Below, piece by piece: positions 36,295 through 48,898 of a stretch of DNA of 64,000 nucleotides (position 1 is the stretch's first letter; every line of letters begins with the position of its first letter). The stretch covers positions 62,001 through 126,000 of the forward strand of contig JAFKFH010000021.1 in the NCBI GenBank assembly GCA_017307375.1, given 5' to 3'. Origin of the DNA: Alphaproteobacteria bacterium (GTDB taxonomy: Bacteria > Pseudomonadota > Alphaproteobacteria > Ferrovibrionales > Ferrovibrionaceae). A program made the translations under genes and the position numbers. The notes under the pieces were generated by a model. It saw only the letters and a list, made by a program, of their open reading frames with translations. It did no database searches and was not told the origin of the DNA.

Positions 36295-36999
36295 TCAGCT
36301 CAAGCCGCTGACCGGGACGATCGCGCCATGCAGCGCCCGGCCCGCATCCGATGCCAGAAAGCCGATCACCGCGGCAAGGTCGGCCGGGGCTACCCACTTC
36401 GCCGGATCGGCGGCGGGCATCGCCTGGCGATTCTCGGGCGTGTCGATGATCGAGGGCAGCACGCCGTTGACGTTGATGTTGCGGCCCTTCAGTTCGGCCG
36501 ACATCGCCTCGGTCAGGCGGATGACGGCGGCCTTGGCCGCGGTATAGGCCCCCATCTCGGCCGCGCCGGCAAGGGCTGCGCGCGCGCCGACCGTGACGAT
36601 CTTGCCGCCGCCGCCGCTGATCAGGCGGGGCACCACCGCATGCACGGTGCGCAAGAGCGTGCCGGCGTTGATGTCCATCAGGAACGACCAGGTCTTGTCG
36701 CTGAGCTCGTGCACCTGCTCGCCCATGCGGAAGCCGCCGGCGATGGCGATCAGCCCGTCGATCCGACCGAACTTGGCGGCAGCGGCCTCGATCGCCTGGT
36801 CCACCGAGGCCTGGTCGGTCAGGTCGACCTGCAGGCAGGCGCGGTTGGCGTGGTCGGGGCCGTAGGCCTGCAACAGGCGGGCCTGGTCGTGATCGAGCAG
36901 GGCGAGCCTGGCACCGCGTTCGGCGAAATGCCTGGCCACGGCCCGGCCGAGATTGCCGGCCGCGCCGGTCACCACGAAGGTCTTGTCGGCGAATTCCAT
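36295..36999 (-). CDS. Short-chain dehydrogenase/reductase lacking the catalytic serine
   Basis: The 234-residue protein has the classical SDR cofactor site TGAAGNLGRAVA and the catalytic YTAAK. Its adenine-pocket Asp in LLDHD suggests NAD preference. The catalytic serine normally 13 residues before the tyrosine is replaced by alanine (KIVTVGARAALAG...Y). The nucleotide sequence supports the reading. The protein may have a shifted or reduced activity, or use another residue. It is followed by the secreted-protein gene after 4 bp and lies opposite to no other gene. The substrate is unknown. Confidence 0.85.
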   Translation of the reverse strand: MEFADKTFVVTGAAGNLGRAVARHFAERGARLALLDHDQARLLQAYGPDHANRACLQVDLTDQASVDQAIEAAAAKFGRIDGLIAIAGGFRMGEQVHELSDKTWSFLMDINAGTLLRTVHAVVPRLISGGGGKIVTVGARAALAGAAEMGAYTAAKAAVIRLTEAMSAELKGRNINVNGVLPSIIDTPENRQAMPAADPAKWVAPADLAAVIGFLASDAGRALHGAIVPVSGLS

Positions 37000-37075
37000 C
37001 GATGTCTCCCTGCACGGGCGTGAAACGCCCCCGCGACATTGATAGACGATCGCGGCGATCCAGGGGAAGCCCCGG

Positions 37076-37108
37076 AAAAATGAAGCCCCGCCGAGATGCC
37101 GACGGGGC
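37076..37108 (-). terminator. Intrinsic terminator after gltB
   Basis: On the minus strand, GCCCCG (37108-37103) pairs with CGGGGC (37090-37085) around a GC-rich loop that adds pairs, and TTCATTTTT follows. It lies about 105 bases after the gltB stop codon. The hairpin plus T-run is the standard form. Confidence 0.8.
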
Positions 37109-37172
37109 CGTCCAGTCTGGTACAGGGAGACTAAACTTACTCAAACTCTCGAGGGACTCTGAACGCGTACTC

Positions 37173-37207
37173 CAGCCGTGGCGACGAAAGCGCCGCCGCC
37201 ACGGCTG
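37173..37207 (-). other. Perfect 11-bp inverted repeat just after gltB
   Basis: CAGCCGTGGCG (37173-37183) and CGCCACGGCTG (37197-37207) pair perfectly around a 13-base loop, six bases beyond the gltB stop. There is no T-run. It may protect the message 3' end upstream of the true terminator. Confidence 0.7.
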
Positions 37208-37212
37208 TCTGG

Positions 37213-41751
<4,539 letters not shown>

Positions 41752-41774
41752 GGCTCGGCTCCTCTCTTTCGTCG

Positions 41775-43223
41775 TCAGCTGGCGATCGCCAGCTTGTCGG
41801 CCTCGGCAGCCTTGGCCGCGAGGTAATCGGCAATCGATTCGGCAGCGACACGCCCGTCGCGCACGCCCCAGACCACGAGGCTGGCGCCGCGGACGATGTC
41901 GCCGGCGGCGAATACCCCGTCCAGCGCCGACATCTGGGTCAGCGGGTTGACCTTGATCGTGCCCCAGCGCGTCACCGGCAGCTCGGCATTGCCGAACAGC
42001 GTCGGCAGGTCTTCGGGGTCGAAGCCCATGGCCTTGATCACCAGGTCGGCCTTGATCGTCTGGTCGGATCCTTCGACGGCTTGCGGCGCCTGGCGGCCGG
42101 TGGCGTCGGCCAGGCCCAGCCGCATCTTGATGACGCGGGCGCCGGTGACGAACTCGTCCCCGAGGAAGGCGCGCGGGGCGGTGAGCCAGGCGAACTCGAC
42201 GCCTTCCTCCTCGGCGTTCTTAACCTCGCGCATCGAGCCGGGCATGTTGGCCTTGTCGCGCCGATAGAGGCACTTGACCGAGGCCGCACCCTGGCGGATC
42301 GCGGTACGCACGCAGTCCATCGCGGTGTCGCCGCCGCCGACCACCACGACATGCTTGCCCTTGGCGTCGAGTTCGCCCGAGGCGAAGGCCGGGACTTGAT
42401 CGCCGAACCCGATGCGGTTCGAGGCGGTCAGGTAGTCGAGGGCCTGGACGATGCCCTTAAGCCCCGAGCCCGGCATCGCCTCGTCGCGCGCCTTGTAGAC
42501 GCCGGTGGCGATCAGCACGGCGTCGTGGCGCTGGCGGAGCTCGGCGAAGGTGACGTCGCGCCCGACCTGATGGTTCAGGTGGAACTGGACGCCCTGGTCG
42601 CGCAACAGCTGTTCGCGCCGCGCCACCACGTCCTTTTCCAGCTTGAAGCCGGGGATGCCGTAGACCAGCAGGCCGCCGACGCGGTCGTAACGGTCGTAGA
42701 CATGGACCTGATAGCCCTTGGCGCGCAATTCCTCGGCCGCGGCAAGGCCGGCGGGCCCGGCGCCGATGATGCCGACCGACTGGCCGCGCTCGGCCCGCGG
42801 CAGGCGCGGCTTGACCCAGCCGCGCTCCCAGGCGGTGTCGTTGATGTATTTCTCGATCGCGCCGATGGTGACGGTGCCGTGGCCCGACTGCTCGATCACG
42901 CAGTTGCCCTCGCACAGCCGGTCCTGCGGGCAGATGCGGCCGCAGATCTCGGGCATGTTGTTGGTGGCCTGCGACAGCTCGTAGGCTTCGTCCAGCCGGC
43001 CTTCGGCGGTCAGCCGCAGCCAGTCGGGAATGTTGTTGTGCAGCGGGCAGTGGATATGGCAGCCCGGCACGCCGCATTGCGAGCAGCGCGCCGCCTGCTC
43101 GTTCGCCTTCTCGGCCGAGAATCGGCGATAGATTTCGTCGAAGTCCTCGCGACGCTCGGTTGCCGCCCGCTTCTCGGGCATCTGGCTGTCGACCTTGACG
43201 AACTTCAACATCTTCTCGGCCAT
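41775..43223 (-). CDS. gltD: Glutamate synthase (NADPH) small subunit
   Basis: The 482-residue flavoprotein passes electrons from NADPH through FAD and two 4Fe-4S centres to GltB. The N-terminal cysteines are in CSQCGVPGCHIHCPLHNN and CGRICPQDRLCEGNC. The FAD site is GIIGAGPAGLAAAEEL and the NADPH site VVVGGGDTAMDCVRTA; the end has GVFAAGDIVRGASLVVW. GAGGGGCGCGCC precedes the ATG. It is the first gene of the gltDB unit, and the 387-bp gap upstream should hold its promoter and operators. Confidence 0.95.
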   Translation of the reverse strand: MAEKMLKFVKVDSQMPEKRAATERREDFDEIYRRFSAEKANEQAARCSQCGVPGCHIHCPLHNNIPDWLRLTAEGRLDEAYELSQATNNMPEICGRICPQDRLCEGNCVIEQSGHGTVTIGAIEKYINDTAWERGWVKPRLPRAERGQSVGIIGAGPAGLAAAEELRAKGYQVHVYDRYDRVGGLLVYGIPGFKLEKDVVARREQLLRDQGVQFHLNHQVGRDVTFAELRQRHDAVLIATGVYKARDEAMPGSGLKGIVQALDYLTASNRIGFGDQVPAFASGELDAKGKHVVVVGGGDTAMDCVRTAIRQGAASVKCLYRRDKANMPGSMREVKNAEEEGVEFAWLTAPRAFLGDEFVTGARVIKMRLGLADATGRQAPQAVEGSDQTIKADLVIKAMGFDPEDLPTLFGNAELPVTRWGTIKVNPLTQMSALDGVFAAGDIVRGASLVVWGVRDGRVAAESIADYLAAKAAEADKLAIAS

Positions 43224-43365
43224 GGCGCGCCCCTCCTACTCGGGCGTAACGATCGACGGTCTGGCTGGCATGACACTGGCTCAACCGCGCTGCCGCGAGG
43301 GCGCCCGGCGTCAGAACGTTTCTATAAACGCTCGTTCGATGGAAGAAAAGTAGGATTCTGCAAAT

Positions 43366-43386
43366 TAGGTCAGAAAAGATGACCTA
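43366..43386. promoter_or_regulatory. Candidate operator TAGGTCA-N7-TGACCTA
   Basis: A perfect 7-bp inverted repeat with a seven-base A-rich spacer lies 143 bp upstream of gltD. Size and symmetry suit a dimeric repressor or activator. The T-N(n)-A form is compatible with LysR-type sites, though the regulator is unknown. Confidence 0.45.
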
Positions 43387-43452
43387 TTGCTTTTATTACG
43401 GTTACGCGACGGGCAGAAAGGTGGCCGGATTGCTCCATAAAAAGGCAATATT

Positions 43453-43467
43453 GGTCCGATTCGGACC
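43453..43467. promoter_or_regulatory. Candidate operator GGTCCGA-T-TCGGACC
   Basis: A perfect 7-bp inverted repeat around one base lies in the A+T-rich part of the gltD upstream region. Compact symmetry around GGTCC resembles sites of GntR/FadR-type regulators, but this is inference only. Confidence 0.45.
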
Positions 43468-43568
43468 TATATGAAAAAATCGCACTATGCGACGCCCACG
43501 TCGAGCGGTCGCGCCGCACCAGGATGCGGCGTCGCCTGGAGTTGTTCAGCGGCGGGGAAAGAAGTGGC

Positions 43569-43591
43569 CCTGCCCGATCCGGTCGGGCAGG
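43569..43591 (-). terminator. Hairpin terminator after the NDUFA9-like gene
   Basis: A perfect 9-bp stem (CCTGCCCGA 43569-43577, TCGGGCAGG 43583-43591) with a five-base loop lies 20 bases after the stop of the minus-strand gene ending at 43611. On that strand a pyrimidine-rich GCCACTTCTTTCC follows. Confidence 0.65.
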
Positions 43592-43610
43592 AGGATAGGC
43601 AGGTACCGCG

Positions 43611-44573
43611 TCAGGAGAAGCGGGCGGCGACCTTGGTGCCGCCGCGGCGGTAGCGGGCGAGGTAGGTTTCCAGAATCGCCTCGGCCGGCGTCGGGGCGAC
43701 ACCGAGGTCGGCAAGCCCGGGGGCCGCCGGATCGACGATGTTGTCGCGTTCGAGCAGCAGGACCTGGTCGCGGGTCAGCGGCGGCACCGGCAGGAAGCTC
43801 AGGACGCTGCCGAGCAGCTTCGCCGCGAAGAACGGTACCGGGACCAGTGCGCGGCGCCGGCAGGTGGTCTCCAGCACCAGCTTCATGATCTCTTCGAAGG
43901 TATAGACCTTCGGGCCGCCCAGCTCGTACGTGCGGCCGGCCGCGTCCTCGCGGGTCAGGGCGTTGAAGACGGCGCCGGCGACATCGTCGACGAACACCGG
44001 CTGGAACCGGGTCTGGCCCCCGCCGATCAGCGGCAGGAACGGCGAGAACCGCGCCATGCGGCCGAACCGGTTGAAGAAGTCGTCCTCGGCGCCGAACACG
44101 ACGGACGGGCGCAGGATCGTGGCCTTGGGGAAGGCGTCACGGACCGCCGCCTCGCCCTCGGCCTTGGCGCGGGCATAGTCGGACGGCGATTCGGCGGCGG
44201 CCCCGATCGCCGAGACATGGATCAGCCGCGCAACGCCGGCCGCGGCGGCAGCCCGGGCGATTCGCCCGGCGCCCTCGGCCTGGACCGCGTCGAAGGTCTG
44301 GCGGCTGCCTTCGTAGAGGATGCCGACCAGATTGATGACGGCATCGGCACCGGCGACGGCCCGGGCGACCGAGGCATCGTCGCGGACATTGGCCTGGACC
44401 AGGTCGATCTGCCCCACCGCGCCGAACGGCTTGAGGAACAGGCCCTCGTCCGGGCGGCGGATGGCGACGCGGACGCGATGACCGGCACGGGCAAGCCGCC
44501 GCACGACATAGCGGCCGATAAAGCCGGAGCCGCCGAACACGGTGACCAGTTGGGGGCCGAGGTCGTGAAGCAT
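43611..44573 (-). CDS. NDUFA9-like NAD(P)-binding protein (complex I accessory)
   Basis: The 320-residue protein is an atypical SDR with the Rossmann motif TVFGGSGFIGRYVVRRLA, a conserved VINLVGILYE segment, and DYARAKAEGE. It matches the alphaproteobacterial/mitochondrial NDUFA9 group, a structural NADPH-binding accessory subunit of respiratory complex I. The canonical catalytic YxxxK appears as YARAK. A single promoter-proximal position and a terminator suggest a monocistronic gene. The tRNA-Leu gene diverges 189 bp away. Confidence 0.85.
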   Translation of the reverse strand: MLHDLGPQLVTVFGGSGFIGRYVVRRLARAGHRVRVAIRRPDEGLFLKPFGAVGQIDLVQANVRDDASVARAVAGADAVINLVGILYEGSRQTFDAVQAEGAGRIARAAAAAGVARLIHVSAIGAAAESPSDYARAKAEGEAAVRDAFPKATILRPSVVFGAEDDFFNRFGRMARFSPFLPLIGGGQTRFQPVFVDDVAGAVFNALTREDAAGRTYELGGPKVYTFEEIMKLVLETTCRRRALVPVPFFAAKLLGSVLSFLPVPPLTRDQVLLLERDNIVDPAAPGLADLGVAPTPAEAILETYLARYRRGGTKVAARFS

Positions 44574-44718
44574 GGCAGGGGTCTCGATGTTATGCGGCCT
44601 AGGGATTCGCCTGCACTATATCGATCCGCGCGCCCGCGCCAAGGGCGGATCGCGGCAGTGCGAAACCGCGCCGCAGGATGTCGATGAAGTTTTTGCGTCG
44701 AAACATGTCGAAGCGGTG

Positions 44719-44747
44719 TTGACAGGCCCGCGGCCAACCCTTAAACA
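44719..44747 (+). promoter_or_regulatory. Sigma-70-type promoter of tRNA-Leu
   Basis: TTGACA (44719-44724) is separated by exactly 17 bp from TAAACA (44742-44747). The predicted transcription start is near 44754, about eight bases before the mature tRNA 5' end. The -35 is a perfect consensus match. Confidence 0.8.
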
Positions 44748-44761
44748 CCCGCCTCGCACCT

Positions 44762-44848
44762 GCCCAGGTGGCGGAATTGGTAGACGCGCTAGTTTCAGGT
44801 ACTAGTTCCCGAAAGGGAGTGGAAGTTCGAGTCTTCTCCTGGGCACCA
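44762..44848 (+). tRNA. tRNA-Leu (anticodon CAG)
   Basis: The acceptor stem pairs GCCCAGG with CCTGGGC and is followed by A and an encoded CCA. The D arm contains GGCGGAATTGGTAGACGC, typical of tRNA-Leu. The anticodon arm CTAGT-TTCAGGT-ACTAG presents CAG. A long variable arm (TTCCCGAAAGGGA) marks it as a class II tRNA, and the T loop is TTCGAGT. It reads CUG leucine codons, very common in this genome. Confidence 0.97.
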
Positions 44849-44932
44849 ATCGCTTGGCTGACGCCTAAGCGACCCCTGCGCCGCAAGTCAGCCCGCACTG
44901 ACTGAAGTTTCGGACGCAAGGCAGTTCACCCC

Positions 44933-45544
44933 ATGACCATCCATCTGCACCAGGGCGATCTGCCCGCCGACGTCTCGTTCGGCGACAGCGTCGCCATCGA
45001 TACCGAGACTCTCGGTCTCAACCCGCATCGCGACCGGCTCTGCCTCGTGCAGCTCTCGGCGGGCGACGGCGTCTGCCACCTCGTGCGCTTCCAGAAGGGG
45101 ATCTACGACGCCCCGAACCTGAAGAAGCTGCTGGCCGACCCGGGGGTCACCAAGCTGTTCCATTTCGCCCGCTTCGACGTGGCGGTGCTGCGCCATTATC
45201 TCGGCGTCGACACCGCGCCGATCTACTGCACCAAGATCGCCTCCAAGCTTGTCCGCACCTTCACCGATCGCCACGGCCTCAAGGATCTCTGCCGCGAACT
45301 GATCGGCGTCGAGATCTCGAAGCAGGAACAGTCGTCGGACTGGGGCGCGGCGCAGCTCAGCGACGCCCAGCTCAAATACGCCGCTTCGGACGTGCTGCAT
45401 CTGCACAAGCTGGCCGCCGTCCTCGATCAGATGCTGGCGCGCGAGGGGCGGGCCGATATCGCGGCGCAGTGCTTCTCCTTCCTGCCGATGCGCGCGCGCC
45501 TCGATCTCGAGGGCTGGCCAGAAATCGACATATTTGCCCATTAA
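44933..45544 (+). CDS. rnd: Ribonuclease D-like 3'-5' exonuclease
   Basis: The 203-residue protein is a DEDD exonuclease: motif I AIDTETLG (Asp23, Glu25), motif II FHFARFDVAVL, and motif III YAASDVLHLHKL. It trims 3' ends of tRNAs and other small RNAs. It is about half the length of E. coli RNase D because it lacks the HRDC domains, a form usual in alphaproteobacteria. It lies 84 bp after tRNA-Leu, a fitting but probably fortuitous neighbour. The kdsD-lpt block starts downstream. Confidence 0.9.
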   Translation: MTIHLHQGDLPADVSFGDSVAIDTETLGLNPHRDRLCLVQLSAGDGVCHLVRFQKGIYDAPNLKKLLADPGVTKLFHFARFDVAVLRHYLGVDTAPIYCTKIASKLVRTFTDRHGLKDLCRELIGVEISKQEQSSDWGAAQLSDAQLKYAASDVLHLHKLAAVLDQMLAREGRADIAAQCFSFLPMRARLDLEGWPEIDIFAH

Positions 45545-45715
45545 GGGTCGCGAGCCGCACGGGCTTGCGCGATGGGGGCTCGGGCACCATCTACCGGATG
45601 GTCCGGGCCCTTTTCGGTTTTCACGAATCTTTGCATTCGCGCGACCGATGACGGATACTGCCCGCGGTTGGCATGAATCTTGTTTGTATACAGTCTTTGG
45701 CCCGGAAGCAGCGCG

Positions 45716-46720
45716 ATGCAGCAGACCATGGTTGATCAGTGTGACGGGCTGCCGTCTGCCGGCGCGGCCCGCGACATCGCCGCCGGCCAGCGCGTCCTGA
45801 ACCTCGAGGCCGAGGCGCTCAAGGCCCTGTCGGCGGCGCTCGATGCCCGGTTTGCCGCGGCCGTCGACCTCTTGTCGCGCGTTGCCGGGCGGATCGTCGT
45901 GTCCGGCATGGGCAAGTCGGGCCATATCGCCAAGAAGATCGCGGCGACACTCGCCTCGACCGGCGCGCCGGCGACGTTCGTCCACCCCGGCGAGGCCAGC
46001 CACGGCGACCTCGGCATGATCGTCGCCGGCGATGCGGTGCTCTGCCTGTCGAATTCCGGTGAAACGCCTGAACTGGCCGATCTCATCGCCCATGCCAAGC
46101 GCTTTGCGATCCCGCTGATCGGCATCACCTCGCGCCCGGGCTCGACCCTCGATCAGGCGGCCGATATCGGCCTGATCCTGCCGCCCGCGCCGGAAGCCTG
46201 CCCGCTCGGCCTCGCTCCGACCACGTCGACCACGCTGATGCTCGGCCTGGGCGATGCGCTGGCCGTGGCCCTGCTGGAGCGTCGCGGCTTCACCGCCGAG
46301 GATTTCCAGGTGCTGCATCCCGGTGGCAAGCTCGGTTCCCGCCTCAAACGGGTGGCCGAGCTGATGCACGACGGTGACGCGCTGCCGCTGATCGGCGAAG
46401 GGGCGACGATGCAGGATGCGATCCTGGTGATGTCCGCCAAGGGTTACGGTACCGTAGGTGTCGTGACCGACGATGGCCGGCTTGCCGGCGTCATCACCGA
46501 CGGCGACCTGCGCCGCCACATGAACCCCGGGCTACTGGCCGAGCCGGTCGCACGGGTGATGACGCGCGGACCCCGCACCATCCGGCCGCGGGCGCTGGCC
46601 TCCGAAGCGCTCGGCCTGATGAATGCCAAGTCGATCACCGCGTTGTTCGTCCTCGACGATTCGGGGCGTCCGGTCGGGCTGATCCATATCCACGACTGCC
46701 TGCGGGCTGGGGTGGCCTGA
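45716..46720 (+). CDS. kdsD: Arabinose-5-phosphate isomerase (KdsD/KpsF family)
   Basis: The 334-residue enzyme converts ribulose-5-phosphate to arabinose-5-phosphate, the precursor of Kdo in lipopolysaccharide. The SIS domain has RIVVSGMGKSGHIAKKIAAT and VLCLSNSGETPELADL, and the C-terminal part has two CBS domains (MQDAILVMSAKGYGTVGVV; ALGLMNAKSITALFVLDDSG). ATG 45716 follows GGAAGCAG; a second ATG at 45728 is possible. It leads the LPS-export block, with lptC starting 2 bp after its stop. Confidence 0.92.
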   Translation: MQQTMVDQCDGLPSAGAARDIAAGQRVLNLEAEALKALSAALDARFAAAVDLLSRVAGRIVVSGMGKSGHIAKKIAATLASTGAPATFVHPGEASHGDLGMIVAGDAVLCLSNSGETPELADLIAHAKRFAIPLIGITSRPGSTLDQAADIGLILPPAPEACPLGLAPTTSTTLMLGLGDALAVALLERRGFTAEDFQVLHPGGKLGSRLKRVAELMHDGDALPLIGEGATMQDAILVMSAKGYGTVGVVTDDGRLAGVITDGDLRRHMNPGLLAEPVARVMTRGPRTIRPRALASEALGLMNAKSITALFVLDDSGRPVGLIHIHDCLRAGVA

Positions 46721-46722
46721 AC

Positions 46723-47442
46723 GTGATGGCGGCACCGCTCGACGAGCCGCCGCCGTTGCTGCCGGGCCTCGATCCGGCCGGGGACGCGCATGACGACGCG
46801 GCCCGCCGACGGCGCGAGATCGCCGGTCGGCGCACCGGCCCGGCAGCGGCCGTACGGGCACGGAAAAGCCGCTTCGTCCGGCTGATGCGGATCATGCTGC
46901 CATTGCTGGCGCTGATCCTGACCACCGTCGTGCTGGTCTGGCCGCAGATGAACAAGCCGGAAGGCTTTCGCCTGTCCTTCGCCGATGTCGGCACGTCGGA
47001 CGACCAGCTCGTGATGCGCAATGCGCGATTCCGCGGGACCGATTCCGAGAACCGGCCGTTCCTGGTCACCGCCGACAATGCGATGCAGGACCCGGCCCAC
47101 CAGGATCAGGTCATCCTGGATGCGCTGAACGCCGACATCACGCTCGAGGACGGCACCTGGCTGACCCTGCGCGCCGATACCGGCGTCTATTTCCAGAACG
47201 AGCGCAAGCTGGCGCTGCACGGCAACGTCGCCGTCTATTCCGATCTCGGCTACGAATTTCATGCCGACGAGGCCGAGGCGGATCTCGCAAAGGGTACGGT
47301 CGAGAGCGACTCCAAGGTCTGGGGCCATGGGCCGATGGGCCGGATCAAGGCAAACGGGCTGCGCGTTTACGAGCGCGGTGCGGTGGTGCGCTTCATCAAC
47401 GGGGTCGAGACCACCCTTTACAAGGATAAAGGTGCAGGGTGA
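46723..47442 (+). CDS. lptC: LPS export periplasmic-bridge protein LptC
   Basis: The 239-residue protein has a ~50-residue cytoplasmic N terminus, one membrane anchor (~57-76, IMLPLLALILTTVVLVW), and a periplasmic beta-jellyroll. It receives lipopolysaccharide from LptBFG and hands it to LptA. The long proline/arginine-rich N terminus is typical of alphaproteobacterial LptC. The start may be GTG 46723 or ATG 46726. Its stop overlaps the lptA start by one base (TGATG), implying translational coupling. Confidence 0.88.
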   Translation: MMAAPLDEPPPLLPGLDPAGDAHDDAARRRREIAGRRTGPAAAVRARKSRFVRLMRIMLPLLALILTTVVLVWPQMNKPEGFRLSFADVGTSDDQLVMRNARFRGTDSENRPFLVTADNAMQDPAHQDQVILDALNADITLEDGTWLTLRADTGVYFQNERKLALHGNVAVYSDLGYEFHADEAEADLAKGTVESDSKVWGHGPMGRIKANGLRVYERGAVVRFINGVETTLYKDKGAG

Positions 47443-48116
47443 TGTCGAGGTTTGGTTTCCTGCCGATGATGGTCTGTGCGCTGGCGATCGGGGCGGCCCC
47501 GGTCGCGGCCCAGCAGCCGTCGAAGTCCGCGCCCAAGCCGGCGCCGGCACAGAGCGAGGCGGCGCCGGGCGGCAATGCCAATCCGACCGGCATCTTCGGC
47601 GGTGGCCGCGCCGCCTCGACCGACCAGCCGATCGATATCTCGTCGAACGCGCTCGAGGTGCAGCAGGCCAAGCAGGTCGCGATCTTCACCGGCCAGGTCG
47701 AGGCGATCCAGGGTGACTTGCGGCTGAAGGCCGACACGCTGAAGGTTCACTATCGGCAGAAATCGGCTTCGCCCACCCCCGGCGCCAAGCCGGCGGCGAA
47801 GACCCCGCCCGCCGCGCAGGCCCCGGCCCAGGACGATTCGATGGGCACGATCTCGCGCATCGAGGCGATCGGCAATGTCTTCGTCTCATCGCCGACCGAG
47901 ACCGCGCAGGGCGAGACCGGCGATTACGACGTCGACAAGAAGGTCGTGGTGCTGGTCGGCAACGTCGTCATCACCCGCGGCCAGAGCGTGCTGCGCGGCA
48001 ACAAGGCAACGGTCGACATGGTCACCGGGCGGTCGACGATGGAGGTCCAGCCGGGCCAGCGCGTGCGCGGCCTGTTCGTCCCCGAGCGCAACAACCAGCA
48101 GGGCCAGAAACCATGA
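47442..48116 (+). CDS. lptA: LPS-transport protein LptA
   Basis: The 224-residue protein has a signal peptide (FLPMMVCALAIGAAPVAA) and an OstA-like jellyroll repeated around TDQPIDISSNALEVQQAKQV and RIEAIGNVFVSSPTETAQGE. It forms the periplasmic bridge that carries lipopolysaccharide to the outer membrane. The Pro/Ala-rich insert at residues ~108-128 separates two strand groups and is longer than in E. coli. ATG 47442 overlaps the lptC stop, and the end overlaps lptB by 4 bp. Confidence 0.88.
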   Translation: MSRFGFLPMMVCALAIGAAPVAAQQPSKSAPKPAPAQSEAAPGGNANPTGIFGGGRAASTDQPIDISSNALEVQQAKQVAIFTGQVEAIQGDLRLKADTLKVHYRQKSASPTPGAKPAAKTPPAAQAPAQDDSMGTISRIEAIGNVFVSSPTETAQGETGDYDVDKKVVVLVGNVVITRGQSVLRGNKATVDMVTGRSTMEVQPGQRVRGLFVPERNNQQGQKP

Positions 48117-48886
48117 CCGCAGCCGAGACGGCGCCGGACCAGGGGCCGCGGCTGGTGGCCGACAATCCGGGCCTCGCAGCCTTCAACCTGGGCAAGCGCT
48201 ACAAGGGGCGGCCCGTGGTGCGCGATGTCTCGGTCAAGGTGCAGCGCGGCGAAGCCGTCGGCCTGCTCGGACCGAACGGCGCGGGCAAGACCACCTGCTT
48301 CTACATCATCACCGGGCTGATCCAGGCGGATTACGGCCGCGTCATGCTCGACGGCAACGAGATCACCGCGCTGCCGATGTATCGGCGGGCACGGCTGGGC
48401 CTCGGCTACCTGCCGCAGGAAGCCTCGATCTTTCGCGGGCTCACCGTCGAACAGAATATCCGCGCCGTGCTCGAGGCGGCCGAAAGCGAGGCCGACCGGC
48501 GCGAACAGATGCTCGACGACCTGCTGGCCGAATTCTCGATCAGCCACCTGCGGCGCACGCCGTCGATCGCGCTGTCCGGCGGCGAACGCCGGCGCGTCGA
48601 GATCGCGCGCGCCCTGGCATCGCAGCCCTCGTTCATGCTGCTCGACGAACCGCTGGCCGGCATCGACCCGATCGCGGTCGGCGAAATCCGCGACCTCGTG
48701 CTGCAGCTGAAGGATCGCGGCCTCGGCGTGCTGATCACCGACCACAATGTGCGCGAGACGCTCGACCTGATCGATCGCGCCTACATCCTGCACGACGGCC
48801 AGGTGCTGATGGAAGGCGCACCCGACGAAATCGTCGCGCACGAAGGGGTGCGCCGGGTCTATCTCGGCGAACGCTTCTCCTGGTAG
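48113..48886 (+). CDS. lptB: LPS export ABC-transporter ATPase LptB
   Basis: The 257-residue ATPase powers extraction of lipopolysaccharide from the inner membrane by LptBFGC. Walker A is GPNGAGKTTCFY, the Q-loop is YLPQEASIFRGLTVEQNI, the signature is LSGGERRRVEIARAL, Walker B is FMLLDEPLAGIDP, and the switch histidine is in LITDHNVRET. This sequence is diagnostic of LptB among ABC ATPases. An extra ~20 residues at the N terminus are unusual but mild. rpoN follows after 12 bp. Confidence 0.96.
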   Translation: MTAAETAPDQGPRLVADNPGLAAFNLGKRYKGRPVVRDVSVKVQRGEAVGLLGPNGAGKTTCFYIITGLIQADYGRVMLDGNEITALPMYRRARLGLGYLPQEASIFRGLTVEQNIRAVLEAAESEADRREQMLDDLLAEFSISHLRRTPSIALSGGERRRVEIARALASQPSFMLLDEPLAGIDPIAVGEIRDLVLQLKDRGLGVLITDHNVRETLDLIDRAYILHDGQVLMEGAPDEIVAHEGVRRVYLGERFSW

Positions 48887-48898
48887 GGTGACGCGGCG

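Larger units (their letters stand above)
43224..43610. other. Intergenic region upstream of gltD
   Basis: This 387-bp gap has no convincing gene. It is A+T-richer than its surroundings at 43320-43490 and contains two inverted repeats (listed separately) and a short stem CGTTT-CTAT-AAACG at 43317-43330. A 60-codon open frame at 43471-43653 has no ribosome site or familiar sequence. The gltDB promoter must be here, but no -35/-10 pair is clear enough to place. Confidence 0.6.

Noticed and set aside
43420-43445. GTGGCCGGATTGC near gltD as a sigma-54 promoter.
   Set aside because: TGGC and TTGC are only four bases apart; the required spacing is seven.
44849-44885. TCGCTT...AAGCGA stem after tRNA-Leu as a terminator.
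   Set aside because: The stem is short with a bulge and no T-run follows; rnd may be co-transcribed.
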